DNA from: Mercenaria mercenaria
Taxonomy: Eukaryota > Mollusca > Bivalvia > Venerida > Veneridae
Length of the DNA: 64,000 bases
Assembly: GCF_021730395.1 (NCBI RefSeq)
Contig: NW_026461153.1
Span: forward strand, 1-64,000
Direction of reading: 5' to 3'
Both the position numbers and the translations under genes were made by a program. Positions 33,501 to 45,184 of this stretch are shown piece after piece. Each line of letters opens with the position of its first letter. Position 1 is the first letter of the stretch. Below the pieces are notes generated by a model. The model made no database searches. It saw only the letters and a list, made by a program, of their open reading frames with translations, and was not told where the DNA came from.

Positions 33501-36500
33501 TAACTGACAATGAAATGACTTGAAAAACTCATACCCACAAATGGCTCCGTGGATTCCAAACCCATACTTCTTTATCTTGTCGTAACCGTCAATGTGAATT
33601 AGAAAATTCGGACCTCTGTTAAAGTATTCTCTTCTTGAAAGCCTGTTTGACAGTCTGGCCTGAACACCTTCGGGATCTATGATGTTTTGATATTGCAGTA
33701 CCTTATGTCTAAAATATTTGGTTTAAACATATTTATTCATCTATAATGTATCGCATAGTACATGTAATTACAATTATACAGTTTTGCACTTAGTATATCT
33801 AAAATATTTGAATAACGATATCATAACTATTAGTAGTGGGTGTCCCAGAATAAATTTCCACTTCACAATGATATTAACTTTGCTAAAATAAATTTCACAT
33901 ACTAGTTTGCATGACTGGTCAAAAAAGAAAGGCTTTTTAGACTTACAGTAGTATGGTAATAAATATGGATGAAATCATTATTAAAACAGTGCATTCCGGT
34001 CCTTTTCTCATATTCTTTATCTCACGTATTGTCTTTTATGAGGTTTAACGTAGTTTATCTATTAGTAAGTACTAGTACGTATCATAATTTATTCTAAGAT
34101 TTTCTTTTCGTATACATGTATATTGATGAACAGTTTGTAATGTATTCTAAACAAACTCACTAAAGAAAAAGTTGAAAGAAAAGTGGGGTTGAAAAAAAAC
34201 ACACAAAAAAAAACCAACATAAATATTGTTTCATTAATGGCGTCATCATCAGATAGTGTGATACTTAATGATATAATTCTGTTTGTATAGTTGTAAAACT
34301 TACATCCATTTCCTTTCATTTGAGACCAATCATGCTTATCTGTAATTTATTTTTAAGTGGATATGTATTCTGGGACACACTGTATAACCAACAGTAACAT
34401 GAAAACACAATCACAATTTTCATAACAAATAATAAGAAAATATTTAGTACTTTCACTCATTAGTAACATCACTCCAAAAGACACTTTAAAGAAAAAATAG
34501 CTAGAGTTCTAGCTAACGAGTTTCACTGACAACAAAATGTGAAACAATAAACTGATGCAACCTTCTGGCGCATTTAAGATATAAATATAGCATGTTAAGT
34601 ATGTTAAGCAGAAATTTGAAAATGCCAATAACTAAGTCACAATGTTTCAGTGTTACATGGTACAGAGCAGCAATACAAACCTCCCTAACATTATTCCATA
34701 CTTTTTTCGCAATCACTAGCCATGGCCCGACAACCGAGATTTCCACCTGTACCCTGACCTTCAGGTTAAAAAAGAATTTCTCGAGTCTCTATGCCATCTT
34801 AATGGACAGTTGCAGTGTTAGTACTGATTATCACAAGTTTGGATAACGATAGCGAATTTGCGCCAAAAATCAAAACGGTATCTGTTCACCTCGGACCTCA
34901 TTGGCCAGCGAATAGATATTTTAATTGGCATCAGATTGGTAATCATTGGCAATATGCTCTCGCAACATGTGCCCATTTGGCTTCAACATTTAACCAATCA
35001 GAGATGTGGGCACACTTTGGCTTCTATACAAAAGGGTAAAATAACCTAGACAGACGTTATATATAAACCCGATCATCATCGTCAATCCTTCAGTCAACAT
35101 CCAGGGCAGTCAACAGATTAAATAGTTATCTACATGGTAACTACTAGCTAGCTAGAAACCTTACTAAGAGGAATAAACAAGCCCAACAAACTACCTTGTA
35201 GCTTTCAAGAATCTTTATCGACCAGACAAACTAACAACAACATCTATTCATTGCGCTAGTCTCAGGTCATCGCATATCTCGAAGTTGCTATATATGCCAG
35301 TACATTATATTCCTATTGTGATACATTTCAACGTTTCGTATCTCAGACGTAATTGTGATACAAAACGTTTCGTATCTCAGACGTAAAATTGACATGAATA
35401 GAGCCATATTACTCTGGGTCTATCTTTTGTTTTGTACTGAGCTGCTTGTCTCGTAACACATACATTTGGAGCTATATCTCTATCAGAACACCAATGGGAT
35501 ACCAACTCTAAAGAAGGTCTTTTTCAGCTATCTCAGGAATATTCATATTTCGTGTATCATTATCAGTCAGTTCCTTGCATCTCAAGCAACAAGACTTAAA
35601 TTCCTATTTAAAAATTTGTGAAAATGAACTGATATAGATATTTACCAAAATAGCTGCTTGAACGACAGCACGATTCCAGTTTGGCCGCCTCTTTAGACCA
35701 AGTCTTTTACAATGCCGTTTAAGTTGCCGATAGCTAGAATAATAAAAGAATGTCAATGCGCAGCGCTAGTAAAAACATCAACAAACAGGTGAATAGAGTA
35801 TGATAATACATAGTGTGGGTTTGATCTCACGATCTTTAATTCAATTACTGACGAGTCGAGTTATTTTCATGGTATACCGACGTTTATTTAACAGTAATGT
35901 CAGCAATGACAACAAATGCAACAACTGCATGATTTGTGTGTGTTTTGCAATGTTTGCACTTTTATATGTACATGGTTTATATTTGTTGAAATACTGCAGT
36001 TTTTGTCAATTTGACAGCTCTACTTTCACTTTCATTTTGCAATGTTTGCATTTTATATGTACATGGTTTGTAACACTTTTAACTCCTGGAGTACCTGGAC
36101 AAATATGTGAGAAGCACAATGATAATAGAAGTGATGACAAAATACTTTTGAAAAAGAAGTTTGATATCTAACAGTCAAAGCACATGTGATATAAGACAAA
36201 ATGTGTTGTCCGTAAGGGAATATCTTAAAAGTTTCTTCTGCTTATTATGAACAATTTGGTGTATTCTTTATGATAGACCAAGGCCTATGTGACGTAAACA
36301 ACTAAAACAAAAATTCACCCGAGGGGTGGGTTTCAAAAGACTTTACATGAACCGTAAATGTATACAACATGTAAACAACTTACAAAGTACGTGATATATG
36401 CATGTAGTTCAATCACACCTTGATCACCTAGACGTATAACTTACCTAAGAATAACATTTTGTTTAATTTCTAGCAAGGTCAGTGTTTCAGTTAATGAAAA

Positions 36501-36548
36501 ACCGGCTGAAAAATACTCTCGGACATGTGAGTCCACTTCGTTTTCCAT
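27591..36548 (-). CDS. DDE integrase-core domain gene, nine exons, one frame slip
   Basis: Exons (minus): 36548-36445, 35733-35646, 34753-34681, 33708-33535, 32369-32272, 31317-31178, 30344-30232, 28670-28519, 27793-27591. All junctions are GT-AG and phases fit except through exon 3, which is 73 nt where 74 or 71 is needed. The start ATG has a good context (AAACATGG). Without the slip the product would be about 380 residues. An HTH-like N-terminus (GFSLTETLTLLEIKQ...SYRQLKRHCKRLGLKRR) is followed by DPEGV and then the catalytic core: HIDGYDK (D about 129), IRMDAGTEN (D about 188) and NQRIECWW (E about 229), spaced D-x58-D-x40-E. After that come IQHELDLIRAEWNTHYIR, CGKPDILYLCPELYG and a C-terminal AIDLLTWLI. 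This matches uncharacterised animal proteins with an integrase-core fold, possibly transposon-derived. All three catalytic acids are present. Strand-transfer activity is not implied. Confidence 0.83.
29580..29860 (-). mobile_element. tRNA-derived SINE, minus strand, in an intron
   Basis: Read on the minus strand from about 29860, an A-box-like 'gcagtggtgaagtggttagt' is followed by a B box 'ttaggttctactcctg', then a unique body. It sits in the intron between exons 7 and 8 of the integrase-core gene. The A-rich tail is not obvious, so the 3' limit is approximate. Confidence 0.5.
29905..30165 (+). repeat. Old dispersed repeat (aagagctgccggagg family)
   Basis: It begins 'aagagctgccggaggtcagc' and ends near 'gagactccgacgacgaag', a pattern I recognise as a widespread divergent molluscan repeat. 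It lies in an intron of the integrase-core gene and has no coding function. Confidence 0.5.
30797..31100 (+). repeat. Old dispersed repeat (atgtgtccggaaaacac family)
   Basis: 'aagatgtgtccggaaaacac', 'ggtcacggtgacctttacct' and 'aaaacaatatgcccctgatt' are recognisable parts of an old bivalve repeat. It is intronic, between exons 6 and 7 of the integrase-core gene. Confidence 0.5.
31947..32156. mobile_element. Fold-back MITE with GGAGCTATAT units
   Basis: The terminal arms 'tgcattgtcacaccctatat' and the reverse complement of 'aaagggtgtgacagtgca' extend about 42 bp, through 'ggctcccttcggata'. Internal 'ggagctatatacg' motifs recur in both orientations. It is inserted in the intron between exons 5 and 6. 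No target duplication is assigned. Confidence 0.7.
33836..34382. mobile_element. Tc1/mariner-type non-autonomous element
   Basis: TA dinucleotides flank ends 'gtgggtgtcccagaataaat' and, inverted, 'cagtgtgtcccagaatacat'. The arms pair for about 28 bp with a few mismatches. The 547-bp interior has no transposase frame. It lies in the intron between exons 3 and 4. Confidence 0.75.
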
Positions 36549-36933
36549 GTTTACGCATGCAAAACCGGAAGGCTAAAGTGCGATATTAAAATGTCGTGTT
36601 TTCGTATTTTCGCCTTCGCGGTCAGCAGGGCGAAAACGCGAAAACGCGATACTTTCACACGAAAACACGAAGCAAAAATATCGCGTTTTCGCGCTATCAA
36701 TATCATGTTTTCGCGTTTTCGCCCTACTAACCACGAAGGCGAAAACACGAAAAGACGATGTTAGATCAAGGGCGAAAACGCGAAAACACGATATTAACAA
36801 CACGAAAACGCAATATTTTTGCTTCGTGTTTTCGTGTGAAAGTATCGCGTTTTCGCGTAAAAATATTGCGTTTTCGCGATTTCGCCCCTAGGACGGCAAC
36901 GCAAAACTGCGATGGCCCCAACGGAACACCGTA
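36549..36933 (-). mobile_element. CGCGAAAACGCG element, copy 2, abutting the integrase-core ATG
   Basis: It is the inverse of 11043-11442. The end corresponding to 'tacggtgttccgttggggcc' lies at 36933, and the other end (reverse of 'gtttacgcatgcaaaaccgg') stops at 36549, one base before the start codon at 36548. The interior is a mosaic of GCGTTTTCGC and GCGAAAACGC palindromes, so long frames exist on the minus strand by composition only. It forms or replaces the 5' UTR and proximal promoter of the gene. Confidence 0.75.
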
Positions 36934-39134
36934 GTTGGCGAATGTCAAAGTATTTCGTCTGTATAAAACTGTCCTGTTTTGGTAAAATTTTAAAGCGCGT
37001 ACTCATCATTTTTAGAACCTACCTACCAGGTATCATGATCAGGAAAAGACAAACAAAGGGGTGATTAAAAAAAACTATTTCATATTCAAGACTTTACACA
37101 CATGAAAACATACTCGAGGGTTAGCAATATATATATTTGAGGCAAATGTAACAGGTAAGTATTGATTAAGTTTAGAAAGCTTAAACCTAAAATAATACCA
37201 ATATGAAATGAATGGAAATGATCACTGTGACTCTGTTTTATAAATCTTCACTGGCGTCTTTTACATTTTCAGATATTGTTTCTTTTGATCAGTCGGCTGA
37301 AAAGCTACCAACTACCAACCAGAGAACACAAAGCATAGATCCTCTTTTGCACAGCTTTCGACTTAAAAATTAAATTGAATACACTCTAGTATTCAGTGTT
37401 GAGTTCCATATCACCCTGATGTACGAAACAAGATCACCAAAAATATGTAATACTATGAAGAACAAACATAACCCAGCAGTAGCACAATTAACGCATAGGG
37501 AATAGTATCAACCAAATTGTCAAAATTAACCATCGTGCAATTCATTTATATTTGTTTGTAACAAACTGCTATGAATTAACACTATGACCAAAACTGCGTT
37601 TTTCTTATAAGAATAAAGCCTGAACTTCTAAAGACATTTTTAGACTTCCTCTTTGAGTTGGATCATTCAGATGACAGCTGTTTGAATAACGTCGACCTAT
37701 GACTAATTTACATTTAGTTTCAGCTGCATGAAACGCACATTATGTGGTGGTTTTAGTCTCCCTTCACCAAACACAGAATGAACTGTATAAACATTCGATC
37801 CTCAAATAAATGACTGGGGATATCAAAAGTCTCCGAAATCCTATGTTAAACATTTATGCTTTTTACCATTTAATAGTCGATCAGAATTTAGACTAGACCA
37901 CCCCATATTTGAAAATTTTAATGATACATTTCAAAAGGTTTTCAAGATGATAAAATGTACTAATTGAAATTTGTAACATGCAAATGGCAACACGTCTGCT
38001 GAAAAGTTGATTGCATGGTACATTATGTTTACAGCCAGGCACCAATGAAACGAAAACTTTCAAAAACAAAATGATAATACAGTCATGCAAACATACATAG
38101 GTAACTCTGAAAGTTGAAGGCGAAGGAAAGACGACATTCTCTTATCAATTTGTTTAAAAATATCCAAGAAGATTCAGCTAACTGTCGAAAGGGCATGTTG
38201 TTCAAGTGATTATTACTTTATGAGTTGCACCTTTTATGTAATTTGTTTGTGTTGCGAGTTTGCCTAAATGAGGAATAAAACTTGAAATTAAAGGTATCTA
38301 ACTCCTGCTGTCTTAGTCATGTTAGCAACTCAACGCAAGTGTACTAAATAAGGGTAGATATATTTAAAAAGATACAAAACATTGGCAATAAATAAATCAA
38401 TTTCAATTTAATATATTTATAAAAGACAGAATTTCCAACCGTATTTAGTAACAAATTTCGGATTTTTCAACCCTAAAAATAAATATCCAATTCTAAATTA
38501 AGGGCTTTGTTAAAACTATATCACATTACCAATATTTTTTAAAATAGCCACCGTTTGCTTAAATCAATATTAAATTATGTCGCTGAAAATATGCCTTTAC
38601 CTTTCATAAGTATGTAAATAGAGACCTTCTAAACGAGTAATTGAAAAGAGAGTTGGTTAAAACTGAACTCTTTACAAAGATTTTAACCTTTTATTTTTGT
38701 ACTTTTAATTTCAATAAAATACGCATGACTTTATCATTAAAAACAAACGTCTATGACTTATATTTACAAGTAAGAGATCTTAAAAATGGCACAGAGGTCT
38801 TTGGTATACGCAAGTTATAAAAGTTTCGGTAACTTCTTTCAAAGAACTTTTTTATTTGCTGTAAATAATTATATTTAATCCCCATTTTATCGAAGACAGC
38901 TTCAACAAAAAAGAGTAAAGATAAGCAAAAATATTTAAGGAGGCGTACAGGACGGGATATTTTATTTGACATTTATCAAGTACTACGGGACCATATGCAA
39001 GATTTATGCTACAATTGTTTCATCCAAACTTGTTTTCATATTTGTTTTGCATAGTGCCTTCTACCTGACTTGGATATAAAATATTATTTCATGCTCACTT
39101 ATAAAGTTTCTACGGTGGTATGTTCAGGACATGC
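36934..39134. other. Gene-free stretch upstream of the integrase-core gene
   Basis: AT-rich with no recognised exon. The small minus frame 37893-38090 and the frame at 38751-38972 lack motifs. Confidence 0.45.
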
Positions 39135-39658
39135 ATTTATTTTTAAGATTAAATTATCTCGTGCACGACATCTTATCTCGTGCGCACGGCATCTTATATC
39201 AAGCGCTCAACAAATTATCTCAGGCGCAGGACATCTTATCTTGAGCGCACGACATCTTGTCTCGAGAGCACGACATCTTATCTCGAGCGCGTGACATCTT
39301 ATCTCGTGTACACGATATTTTATCCCGAGCGCACGACATCTTATTTCGAGGGCTCGACATCTTATCTCGTGTGCACGCTATCTTATTTCGAGCGCACGAT
39401 ATTCTATCTCGTGCACACGACATCTCATCTCTAGCGCTCGACATTTTATTTCGTGTGAAATAAGACAAGATGTCGTGCGCATGAGATAAGATGGCGAGTG
39501 TAAGAGAAAAAGTGTCGTGCGCTCGAGATCAGATGTTGTGCGCTCGAGATCAGATGTCGTGCGCAGAAGATAAGATGTCGTGCGCACGAAATAGGATGTC
39601 GTGCGCTCGAAATAAGATGTCATGGCCACGAGATAATCTAATCTTTCTAAAAATGAAT
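39135..39658. repeat. Mirrored 21-bp tandem array with terminal inverted repeats
   Basis: About 15 units of 'atcttatctcgagcgcacga' plus c run rightward from 39164 to about 39460, then about 8 units run in reverse to 39626. The outer ends pair: 'aagattaaattatctcgtg' (39145-39163) with its inverse at 39627-39645, and weaker pairing extends to 39135 and 39658. Because 21 is divisible by three, every frame on both strands stays open as a 7-residue repeat. The long frames here are therefore an artefact of the repeat. Confidence 0.85.
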
Positions 39659-39881
39659 CATGTCTCAAAGATACCATCGTAAGTTTCAATGAAACCTATT
39701 ACGTCAATATTTTCCATATTGACGTTTAAAATTGACGTCATTTATGACGTCATTTTCATGTATCTCGTCGTGTTTAAAAGTTCTTAAACGACTTAATGTT
39801 CCATTTTTCTCATGTTTATTATTAAGAACAAATATCATTGATGTAATGATTTGAAGTATGAACGCGTATGTAATAAAAAGG

Positions 39882-39987
39882 TTACTAGATTTGCATCGAG
39901 AAATATGAATACGGTCTTTCTCGGATTAATATTGCGCTCATATAATAGCGCAATACTCATGCACGTTTCTCGACACAAATCTAATAA
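39882..39987. mobile_element. Miniature fold-back element (106 bp)
   Basis: The 22-bp arms 'ttactagatttgcatcgaga' plus aa (39882-39903) and the inverse at 39966-39987 enclose a second palindrome ATTGCGCT...AGCGCAAT (about 39931-39954). No ORF. It could be a small MITE or a recombination hairpin. Confidence 0.6.
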
Positions 39988-41004
39988 CATAAGGTAATTT
40001 TAGTTCTAGTTTTTTTTTTTTTTTCATATTTTGCAAAGTTATAATTCGATGCAGCACACTCCCCTCCCTCTTTCCAAATAATAATGATAATGATGATAAA
40101 TAAATATAAATATAAACATCTTACTAAAACAAATCGGTCACATATTAGTTGAAGGTTCGGAATTATTTGTTAAAAAACAATTTAATGTATTAATTTAATA
40201 TTTACTTTCAGGTAAAAAAGTTTAAAATAGTTTTGATTTGTAATTTATAATGATTTGCATTTAGATAATTTCCCGGTATGGTCTAACGTTCTTTTTGTCT
40301 TATCATTTGTCTGTGTGTTGTCCAGTTTAAAATTAACTTAAACTTAAATTTGAAACAAATGATATCTTTTGTCGAAAAGATTATGTTACAGTAAATATTC
40401 AAGCGTATCAATCTGTGTTGGCGGAAAACCTAAAACTATAACTTTAAACTCTTGTAGATATATTTAGATTATTGGAAACCCAGCGAATGTCGCAAAATGG
40501 ACGTTCTTTCATATAAGGTAAATATTTTTTCTTTCACAATATATTTATTCCATTTTAAACCCGCTGAACAGAAATTCATGCCTAGTAAATAATCGTCCTG
40601 TTTTTTATTTTGTCAAAATTTTGCGCCCTTTTATAACAGAAGTTTGTTAAAGTTTGAACGGCATATCTTTCAGAAATGAACTAACCAAATGTTTCAAACG
40701 CTACAGACATCTTTGACATCATAGTTTAATCACATGGGCTGTATCATAACACTGCCAACATTATGCCTATTTTTCACGAAAGTCTTGCATGTAAACAGAA
40801 CTTTTATTGTGCTGAATACTGTCTACCTGTTCGGATATATTTATGTAATGTAAGCAGGTATTCGATTAGTTATTTTGACAACTTGTTCATAGTTATAGCT
40901 TCTGGTGTTGTATTAATATTAGTTAGGATTAGTTTGTCACAAATACTATCGTTTTAATTCGTATCTATGATCTTACAGTCTACGCTATATGTGAGCAAAA
41001 CCTG
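39988..41004. other. Gene-free stretch
   Basis: A T run near 40010-40024. The frame 40763-40957 is hydrophobic and short and lacks support. Confidence 0.45.
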
Positions 41005-41290
41005 TACCGGTGAGCTCAGTATGTAGATCGTTGGTCTACGGATCGCAGGGTCGTGAGTTCAATCTACGGGCAGGGCGTATGTTCTCAGTGACGATTTGAT
41101 AAACGACACTGTGTCTGAAATCATTCGTTCTCCACCTCTGATTCATGTGGGGAAGTTGACAGTTACTTGCGGAGAACAGGTTTGTACTGGTACGGAATCC
41201 AAGAACACCGGTTAGGTTAACTGCCCGCCGTTACATGACTGAAATACTGTTGAAAAGAGGCGTTAAACCCAACACAAACAAAACAAAAAC
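41005..41290 (+). mobile_element. tRNA-derived SINE, near full length
   Basis: An A-box-like 'tgagctcagtatgtagatcg' (41011-41030) and a B box 'gtcgtgagttcaatctac' (about 41051) are followed by a unique body. The 3' region is 'tacatgactgaaatactgtt' and 'aggcgttaaacccaacacaa', ending in (CAAA)-rich sequence. The same 3' motif closes the SINE at 6.2-6.7 kb, so the two share a tail family. Confidence 0.8.
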
Positions 41291-41559
41291 ACCGGTTCCA
41301 TTCTTATAAATATTACTAGATATGGTATTATTAAAGAAACAGGAAAAATACATTTTCTGGAAGTTGAAGACGTTATCTTTTAAATACATATATGATAAAG
41401 TATATTGTGTGAAAAGAAATACATTTATTTTAGAGCTTCTCCACGCCTCTTTTAATGGTCATTATAGCCTTAGGACAGTAGACTGTTTTGTTTTGATCAC
41501 TTATTAGAGAATGCTGTGATTCATTGAAGTCAAACTTAATAAGATGATTGTTTTATAGG

Positions 41560-42240
41560 CAGTATGTTAAAGGTCATGATCGCAGTTAATTTGAGACTTA
41601 AACGGTTTCAGATTCATTAATGGAGAACACTAAGCTTACAATTATTAACTTGCTTAGGATGTTTGTGTAATCAGAAGACTCTGCTTTCATGATTGACGAG
41701 TCAAATGTCAAGGTCACAGAAATCTCAGCACTGCAAAAGTTTCTGATCAATTACTGGAGAATAATTAGGCTAGGGATTGTCAAGTTTAACATGATTATCG
41801 AATGTCATCACACAATCTTCCCTATTGGGTTAGGGATTGGTTGGTCAAAGCCAAGGTCAGAGAGACACCGAAAACAGTTTCCGAGCTATAACTGGAATAT
41901 CATTTGACCTACAGCAGCAAAAGTTAATAGATGTTTATCTTGGTCGCTAGATAACTTCTATTGCTTTTGTGAAGGCATGTTAAAGGTCAAAATTACAGCA
42001 AACTTGACACCAAAATGATTATATCTATAGCTGTAAAGGCTAAGACCATCAAATTTTATACATATTACCTTGTTGTCTATGGTCTAGACGGCCTCAGGCA
42101 GGGCAATGGTCAATGTCAAAGACCAGGAATGTTTAATAAAGGGTCTTCAAACTTGAAATCATGATTGTCAATGGTTAAAAGGCTATAATGTCAAAGGTCG
42201 CGGTCGATTTGTATGCGAGATGTTTCAGAAATTTTAGTAA
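41560..42240 (+). repeat. Degenerate 'ggtcaaggtcac' repeats
   Basis: Recurring 'aaggtcatgatcgcag', 'tcaaggtcacagaaat' and 'aaggtcaaaattacagca' at intervals of roughly 150-200 bp indicate decayed tandem units. No gene. Confidence 0.45.
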
Positions 42241-42889
42241 CCTCCTATATACTTATAATCCGCGCGGAATATTTTTGATGCCTTTTTGGCTGTGTAATGT
42301 ATGTCCTAAATGACGATTTTACCCTTTCGATTTTGATAATTTCATATTGAATGTCTGGCCTGCCCATAGTATCAACTTTAAAAACATAAACGAAAAAAGT
42401 AATGTTCATGACACAGGTAAGAAATCAAAGAGCATAGAAGAAAGCAATTTTTGTCGGACATTACTTGAAAAAATTCCTTTCCTTTTTAATTTTAATTTGA
42501 TGAATAAGAAATAGAAATAGTTTTGATCCATATTATGTACATTTCTAAAGCGATATTGATGGATAACAATTCTTTTTAATGTAAGCGAATCCAAATTATT
42601 CGAATAATCAAAATTTTGTTTAGTGTGTTGCAATAATTACTTTTAGCGTAAATTTCGTAATGATATTGGCAGAAGTCGCGCAGATGTTTCGCGCAAATAA
42701 CCAATCTACGTGTTTTGTAATCGCGCGGCACAAATAACTAATTTCTGATTTATGGCATACTGATTTTATCTTCCGACAAATATCTGATAGGAACTTTCAT
42801 ATAAGACTCTAATCGTTCATCTGTTAGAGGTACATATTTACGTGCCAAGAATTCATGTAGACATTAAAAATCACAGATTAATTTTAATG

Positions 42890-44640
42890 ATTTGGTCAGT
42901 AGTAGTAGGACTTACATACACTTTTTAATAAGAAATCAAGACAGTATCAACGTGATGTGAATAAGAAGTTATTGAATTTGAAATCATCTGATCCAAAATC
43001 TTATTGGAGTTTGTTAAATAAGTACTCGTCTGATGGTAAGGAAGTGTTTTCAAAAATATCTAGTGAGGTCTTTTTTAGCATTTTGTAAAACTGAATCAGG
43101 ATAATCATATGGCTCATATGATAGCAATTTTGAAGAATTAGATTTTTACACTATTGCCAATAATAATACACATTTGAATGCTACTTTTCCTCTGGAAGAA
43201 ATTCATACAGCTGTTAATAGATTAAAAATAATAAAAAGTCCATCTTTGTTCGATAACATACTTAATGAATATTTTAAATATTCCAACAAAGCAATCTTTC
43301 TGCCTCTTGTTTGTAAACTTTTGATTATGCTGGATTCTGGCATTTTTGCAGACTTGAGGAGTAAAGGAACTATATTGCCTTTTCATAAGAATAAAAGTGA
43401 TATTAAGGACCAAGTTAATTATAAGGATATAACCATACTAAGTTGTTTCGGCAAGTTGTCCACTATGGTTTTGAATTCAAGATTTATTTACATACATATT
43501 TAGAATCTCGTGTATCGTATGAAGAGCAAGCTGAATTTCGTAAGCATTAAAGCAGCACTGTTGATCATATTTTTTCTTTAAAAGTAATCATAGATTTTTA
43601 TTAAGCTTAAAAGCAGAAACTGTATTGTGCTTTCATCGGTAATAAAAAAAGCTTTTCGTGATATGTACTCAAAAGCAAAGGCTTGCGTAAAGGTGGATAA
43701 CTCACTTTATAATTTTTTCGTAAGTTTTGCAAGTGTTCGTCAAGGAGAAAAGCCCCCACTTCTCTTTTCATTTTTTTAAAATGATCTGACTGAATTTATG
43801 TTTATTAGATTTAATGGCTTGGCATCCTTATCTAATGTAACTTTTGATGTCCTAAGTAATGATGATGTTGAAGTTTATTTAAGATTGTTTTTATTACATT
43901 ATGCCGATGATACTGTAGTCTTAGCTGAACATCGTAATGAGCTTAAGAAAGCTTTAAATGCTGTGTATGATTATTGTACACAATGGTGTTTGAAAATGTA
44001 TGCCATTACATGTATGACCAAAGTTGTTATTTTCAGTAAGTCCAAAAGAAACGTATGAACTTGTGTTTTTATTATAATAATGATAAACTGGATGTTGATG
44101 AACACTTTTCATACCTTGGTGTGCAATTTAATTAAAGTGGCTCGTTTGTTAAGACAAAAGCACGGCTTATTGAAGCTAGGAAAGCTATGTTTGCATTGTT
44201 AAAAAAGGCTCGAAATTAATTTACCATTTTCAGTTCAGTTACCTTTTTTGACGCTATGATAGCACCTATTTTGTTATATGGCAGTGAAATATGGGGTATA
44301 AAAATACCAAAACACTTGATCAGTATCAGTTGAAGTTTTATAAAGTTAATTTTAAATGTTAAAAGTCTGCTTCAGACTACCTATGCTTGGTGCCAAACAC
44401 CTAACTTAACATACTTTCTGGTACATTTTAAATCTGAGCATTCTGTACGGCTACTTTTGTTGGTTTATCAATTCCGTTTAGTCTTGTACATTCCTTAAAT
44501 AATACGTGTGCTGTTTCGTTTTGGTTTCATTTTGACATGTCTTGCTACTGTTTTTCAATTTTGTGTTTTTCTTATTCTTATCACATGCTTGTAATAAGCC
44601 TTCATATTGAATAAACTTGAAACTTGAAACATAAAATTGT
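42890..44640 (+). mobile_element. Decayed LINE, RT region and 3' end
   Basis: The fragments read as SSDPKSYWSLLNKYSSDG near 42990, then a segment 43174-43503 with RSKGTILPFHKNKSDIKDQVNY. YADDTVVLAEH lies near 43900, CTQWCLKM and TKVVIFSKSKRN near 43980-44060. The RT order matches the full-length LINE at 20.4 kb (YCDKWGL...TKVMIFRKR), so they are related. Many stops and frame changes are present. The 3' end is probably 'aataaacttgaaacttgaaa' near 44610-44630, with an aacttga-type tail. Confidence 0.75.
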
Positions 44641-45184
44641 TAAATGATACAAATGGCAAAAAAACAAACAACAACAGACATCACTGAGGGTATGAATTAT
44701 CCGAACCAAGTTTTTTTAAGTGTACATTTCTTTAAATAATAAAAGGGCTATCCATATATTTATGCAGTTATAAGAAGAAAATATTTATATCAATTGGTAA
44801 TTTACGTGCTATTTCTTTAAAAGTCGTTTTAGAGTTACTTATCATGATCCCAGGTGTATTTTAATGCTTTGAAATTTATAGTTCAACATTTTTAAACTGA
44901 AATTGTAATTTTCACAAACACACGAATAAGATATAAAAGCATGGCATCTATTTAAGTCTTTTTCATAAAAGGGTAAAGAGGCTGAAAAAAGGCCCTGCAA
45001 CAACCACTTTAAACGTAGACTTTTGCAAAACTATGATTCAAGAATATTTTTCAGTTTCGCAAATTATTGATTAAATACTCCTGCATATTTCTTCTCAGCT
45101 GTTATTAGCACAAATGCTTAAATTCTTTTATACACTGTGTAAACAAATGATTTAAGATAAACATTTTCACACATAACCCAAAGA
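44641..45184. other. Gene-free stretch
   Basis: No coding or repeat structure recognised. Confidence 0.45.

Noticed and set aside
34850-35070. Promoter-like cluster with CCAAT boxes (ATTGGC, CCAATCAG) and TATATAAA near 35060
   Set aside because: It sits in an intron of the integrase-core gene on the opposite strand with no gene or element body following. AT-rich chance matches are likely.
35800-36171. 123-codon plus-strand frame
   Set aside because: It contains a short duplicated segment ('ttttgcaatgtttgca' and 'atgtacatggttt', about 91 bp apart), has no domain and no splice or promoter support.
36551-37009. Minus-strand frames over the CGCGAAAACGCG element
   Set aside because: They are compositional by-products of the repeated palindromes and have no domain. 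The nearby real start is the ATG at 36548.
39150-39630. CRISPR-like array
   Set aside because: There are no unique spacers between units: the 21-bp units are contiguous, reverse direction midway, and the context is eukaryotic.
39070-39689. Several overlapping 60-100-codon frames on both strands
   Set aside because: They are forced by the 21-bp repeat period, which keeps all frames open. Their peptides are 7-residue repeats.
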